A program made the translations under genes and the position numbers. From CAYLHX01 sp964383675 (GTDB taxonomy: Bacteria > Patescibacteriota > Gracilibacteria > UBA1369 > LOWO2-01-FULL-3), in the NCBI GenBank assembly GCA_964383675.1, contig CAYLHX010000037.1, forward strand, positions 1-7,518: a stretch of 7,518 nucleotides of DNA, read 5' to 3'. This document shows positions 5,478-7,518 of the stretch, in pieces; positions within the stretch are counted from its first letter, which is position 1; the number at the start of each line of letters is the position of its first letter. A model generated the notes under the pieces. The model worked only from the letters and a program-made list of their open reading frames with translations. It did not search any database and was not told where the DNA came from.

Positions 5478-6712
5478 TGCAAAAAATTGCAATAATCGGC
5501 GGTGGGGCCGCCGGCATGATGGCGGCGGCCACGATTGCCGAACACAAAAAGGATTGTTCAGTTTATCTACTGGAGCGGAATAAAGTTTTGGGACGTAAAG
5601 TTACCATTTCCGGCGGTGGTCGCTGTAATGTCACAACCGGCCTTACAGAGGTCGCGGAGGTTTTGAAGAAGTATCCGCGGGGTGCAAAGTTTTTGAGACA
5701 CGCTCTTTATGCCTTCACCCCGCGCGACATGTACGAATGGGTGGAGAAAAATGGAGTTCCCCTTAAGGTTGAAAAGGACCTGCGGGTCTTTCCGCGGTCA
5801 AATCACGGTGCTGAGATCGTGGAGATATTTGAAAGAATTTTGAAAAGTTCTGGTGTGAATGTAATTTATGAAGATGCTGTAAAATCGGTGGAAAAAGCAG
5901 ATGAAGCATTTAAAATTTCAATGAGTAGTGGTGATGAGTTCACGGTTGATAAATTAATCCTCACCACCGGTGGCCAGGCTTACCGTCACACAGGATCTAC
6001 CGGCGAAGGCTATAAATTCGCTGAAAATCTGGGACACAGCATTACGGAGCTGGCACCAAGTTTAAATTCTTATATTGCGGAGGAAAAATGGCTGGGAGAA
6101 CTGGCCGGCGTGAGTTTTGAAGAGGTGAAACTGAAGTTTTCGGGTAGTCAAAAACATGAATTCAGCGGACCGATGGTGATAACCCATAAAGGCGTGAGCG
6201 GTCCGGCGGTTTTTGCGCTCTCTTCGCTGGCCGCCTATGAAAAGGTGGATAAAAACAATCATGCTGATCTGTTTGTCGACTTCTCCCCGGGGACAACCTA
6301 CGAAGAGTTGAATTACGAACTGGAAAATTTTAGAAATCATGATCCAAAAAAATTATTTGCCAACGTGCTGGCGAAATTTGCACCTAAATCACTGATTAGA
6401 GCCTTTTTTCAAATAGTGGGAATCCCGGAAAGCAGAATTAATGCTGAGGTCACAAAAAAAGAAGCTAACAAAGTGATTGAATTGATAAAAAATCTAAAAC
6501 TTACCCTGATCGAAAAAACTCCCGGCGACGAATTTGTTACAGCCGGTGGTATAAAATTGGATGAGGTAGATTCAAAAACACTGGAATCAAAAATCTGTCC
6601 CAATCTTTTCTTTGCCGGCGAAATTCTCAACATCGACGGCTTCACCGGCGGCTATAATCTTCAAGCGGCATGGTGCTCGGGCAGGTTGGCGGGGATATCT
6701 ACGGTAGTTTAA
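5477..6712 (+). CDS. HI0933/BaiN-type FAD-dependent oxidoreductase (flavoprotein)
   Basis: This complete 411-residue cytoplasmic flavoprotein belongs to the HI0933-like (YhiN/BaiN) family, whose members bind FAD with a two-domain Rossmann fold. The general role of the family is not settled; one branch is linked to bile-acid reduction in gut clostridia. Visible motifs are the dinucleotide loop GGGAAG (8-13) with E33 at the end of strand 2, the family signature LGRKVTISGGGRCNVT (38-53), TTGGQAYRHTGSTGEGY (163-179), MVITHKGVSGPAVF (233-246), VTAGGIKLDEV (354-364) and the C-terminal FAD signature AGEILNIDGFTGGYNLQAAW (380-399). All expected signatures are present, so it looks functional. Start and stop are well defined: the ATG overlaps the upstream stop by one base, which suggests coupling to the lipoprotein. 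No electron-transfer partner is encoded beside it. The exact substrate cannot be told from sequence. Confidence 0.93.
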   Translation: MQKIAIIGGGAAGMMAAATIAEHKKDCSVYLLERNKVLGRKVTISGGGRCNVTTGLTEVAEVLKKYPRGAKFLRHALYAFTPRDMYEWVEKNGVPLKVEKDLRVFPRSNHGAEIVEIFERILKSSGVNVIYEDAVKSVEKADEAFKISMSSGDEFTVDKLILTTGGQAYRHTGSTGEGYKFAENLGHSITELAPSLNSYIAEEKWLGELAGVSFEEVKLKFSGSQKHEFSGPMVITHKGVSGPAVFALSSLAAYEKVDKNNHADLFVDFSPGTTYEELNYELENFRNHDPKKLFANVLAKFAPKSLIRAFFQIVGIPESRINAEVTKKEANKVIELIKNLKLTLIEKTPGDEFVTAGGIKLDEVDSKTLESKICPNLFFAGEILNIDGFTGGYNLQAAWCSGRLAGISTVV

Positions 6713-6714
6713 GC

Positions 6715-7518
6715 TTATTCTCTGGCCCCTTGCATGGTCTCCATAGCTGAATAAAGATCTGATCTGCTTGAACATACTGCCCCAACGTAGCCATCTGGTC
6801 GTACTACCATGACCTGCCCTTCTGACAGTTGCAATTTTCTTATTGCATCCTCAGACTCTTCTTGTGGCACTGTAAGACCATCAATAGAAATTCTTGAATC
6901 TTTATGCTCAATAACAGTAAAACCATTACCTACAATATGCCTTAAACGTTCACCATTTACACCAACCTTCAAATCAGCAATAGTTTTTCCTATTAAAGGA
7001 TGATCACCATAATTTAATGAAGATTCTGCATTGGATTCCGGTCGAGATGGAACGCCACTATTGACATGTGCTCGAATTGAAGGATCCTCAACACTTAGGC
7101 GTAAAATTTCATCACGTCGTTTTCTTGATTCTTCATTCACCGGTGAAATAAATCTCATGCTTGCTATAGTGGCAGCTTGATTTTCTTGAGCAGCCGCACT
7201 TCTTTCCGCATGATAACTCTCCAGTAACGATGGTGGTGCCTCTTTCTTGAGAACTTGGGCAATTTTCCAAGATAAGTTTACCGCATCTCTTATGCCAGAA
7301 TTCATTCCCCTCCCGCCAAATGGTGCAACCAAGTGTGCTGAATCGCCTGCAAAAAATACATTTCCCTGTCTAAATGTTTCTATAACTCTTTGATGAAATC
7401 TATATGAGCTAACCCATATGACTTCAAATGGCAGATCTGCCCCAACTGTTTCTCTAATCATGACTCCAATTTCATGCTGAGTCATTTTTGCATTTGGATC
7501 TTCTCCTGGAAAAAGTTG
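6715..7518 (-). CDS. Class A FAD monooxygenase (aromatic hydroxylase type), N-terminus outside window
   Basis: The frame is open to the right edge, so 267 C-terminal residues are visible and the N-terminal GxGxxG FAD loop lies beyond. Starting at the internal Met codon at 7485 would be wrong: the residues before it (QLFPGEDPNAK) are typical of the family. The second FAD motif, VFFAGDSAHLVAPFGGRG, is at visible residues 54-71, followed by GMNSGIRDAVNLSWKIA and LLESYHAERSAAAQEN. A thioredoxin-like C-terminal region follows with the family's closing VMVVRPDGYVGAV (236-248). These features match the phenol hydroxylase/3-hydroxyphenylpropionate hydroxylase (PheA/TfdB, MhpA) branch, NAD(P)H-dependent enzymes that add oxygen to aromatic or related rings. 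The substrate is not predictable; tetracycline- or quinone-modifying relatives exist. It converges on the flavoprotein gene with a 2-base gap. Confidence 0.9.
   Translation of the reverse strand, partial: QLFPGEDPNAKMTQHEIGVMIRETVGADLPFEVIWVSSYRFHQRVIETFRQGNVFFAGDSAHLVAPFGGRGMNSGIRDAVNLSWKIAQVLKKEAPPSLLESYHAERSAAAQENQAATIASMRFISPVNEESRKRRDEILRLSVEDPSIRAHVNSGVPSRPESNAESSLNYGDHPLIGKTIADLKVGVNGERLRHIVGNGFTVIEHKDSRISIDGLTVPQEESEDAIRKLQLSEGQVMVVRPDGYVGAVCSSRSDLYSAMETMQGARE

Noticed and set aside
6281..6293. Second copy of ttctccccgggga, the core of the palindrome at 1399-1426
   Set aside because: It is inside the flavoprotein coding sequence, the longer arms are not shared, and a 13-base repeat is roughly expected by chance in this length on two strands.
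1..7518. UGA recoding to Gly, as in Gracilibacteria or Absconditabacteria
   Set aside because: No visible gene ends in TGA, but none has an in-frame TGA either, and conserved glycines in MnmA and the flavoprotein are all GGN codons.
7486..7518. Start of the monooxygenase at the Met codon at 7485
   Set aside because: The frame continues upstream with family-typical residues (QLFPGEDPN), so the gene is cut by the window edge and not naturally truncated.

Overview
This 7.5 kb window is ordinary chromosomal-looking bacterial sequence of moderate GC. It carries eight protein genes on both strands and no RNA genes, insertion sequences or CRISPR arrays that I can see. I think the source is an uncultured bacterium, possibly of the Patescibacteria/CPR radiation (Gracilibacteria/Peregrinibacteria-like). 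The grounds are several short unrecognisable proteins, an mnmA of the 'CPWEEDL' type, and almost no Shine-Dalgarno sequences before the genes. This placement is tentative. The standard code appears to be in use: TAA or TAG ends every gene whose end is visible, and no long frame is interrupted by TGA.

Left part (1-2069). A long frame runs leftward off the window edge: 382 codons are visible, soluble and charged, with a LysM-like segment. It diverges from a small aquaporin-family channel. The 331-base gap between them is the most structured non-coding stretch here. It holds a clear promoter for the leftward gene, a G-rich decamer array that matches a four-tract G-quadruplex pattern, and a 28-base perfect palindrome just upstream of the likely aquaporin promoter. 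The aquaporin is odd: the four positions that form the aromatic/arginine selectivity filter in classical aquaporins are all small or apolar.

Middle part (2066-4376). The aquaporin meets mnmA tail to tail, and the two stop codons overlap. mnmA (tRNA 2-thiouridylase) is the second gene of a leftward two-gene unit behind a 121-residue unknown protein. A 153-base divergent promoter region separates this unit from a rightward 239-residue unknown protein with an acidic N-terminus and a basic C-terminus.

Right part (4404-7518). A 357-residue predicted lipoprotein appears to be transcribed from an extended -10 box so close to its ATG that the message may be leaderless. It is joined through TAATG to a complete HI0933/BaiN-type flavoprotein. 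That gene converges, with a 2-base gap, on the C-terminal part of a class A FAD monooxygenase (phenol/3-hydroxyphenylpropionate hydroxylase type), whose N-terminal part lies beyond the right edge.

Functionally the window combines tRNA modification, a membrane channel, two flavoenzymes and unknown proteins. Only two pairs (unknown + mnmA, lipoprotein + flavoprotein) look co-expressed. I do not see a defence system or a mobile island.
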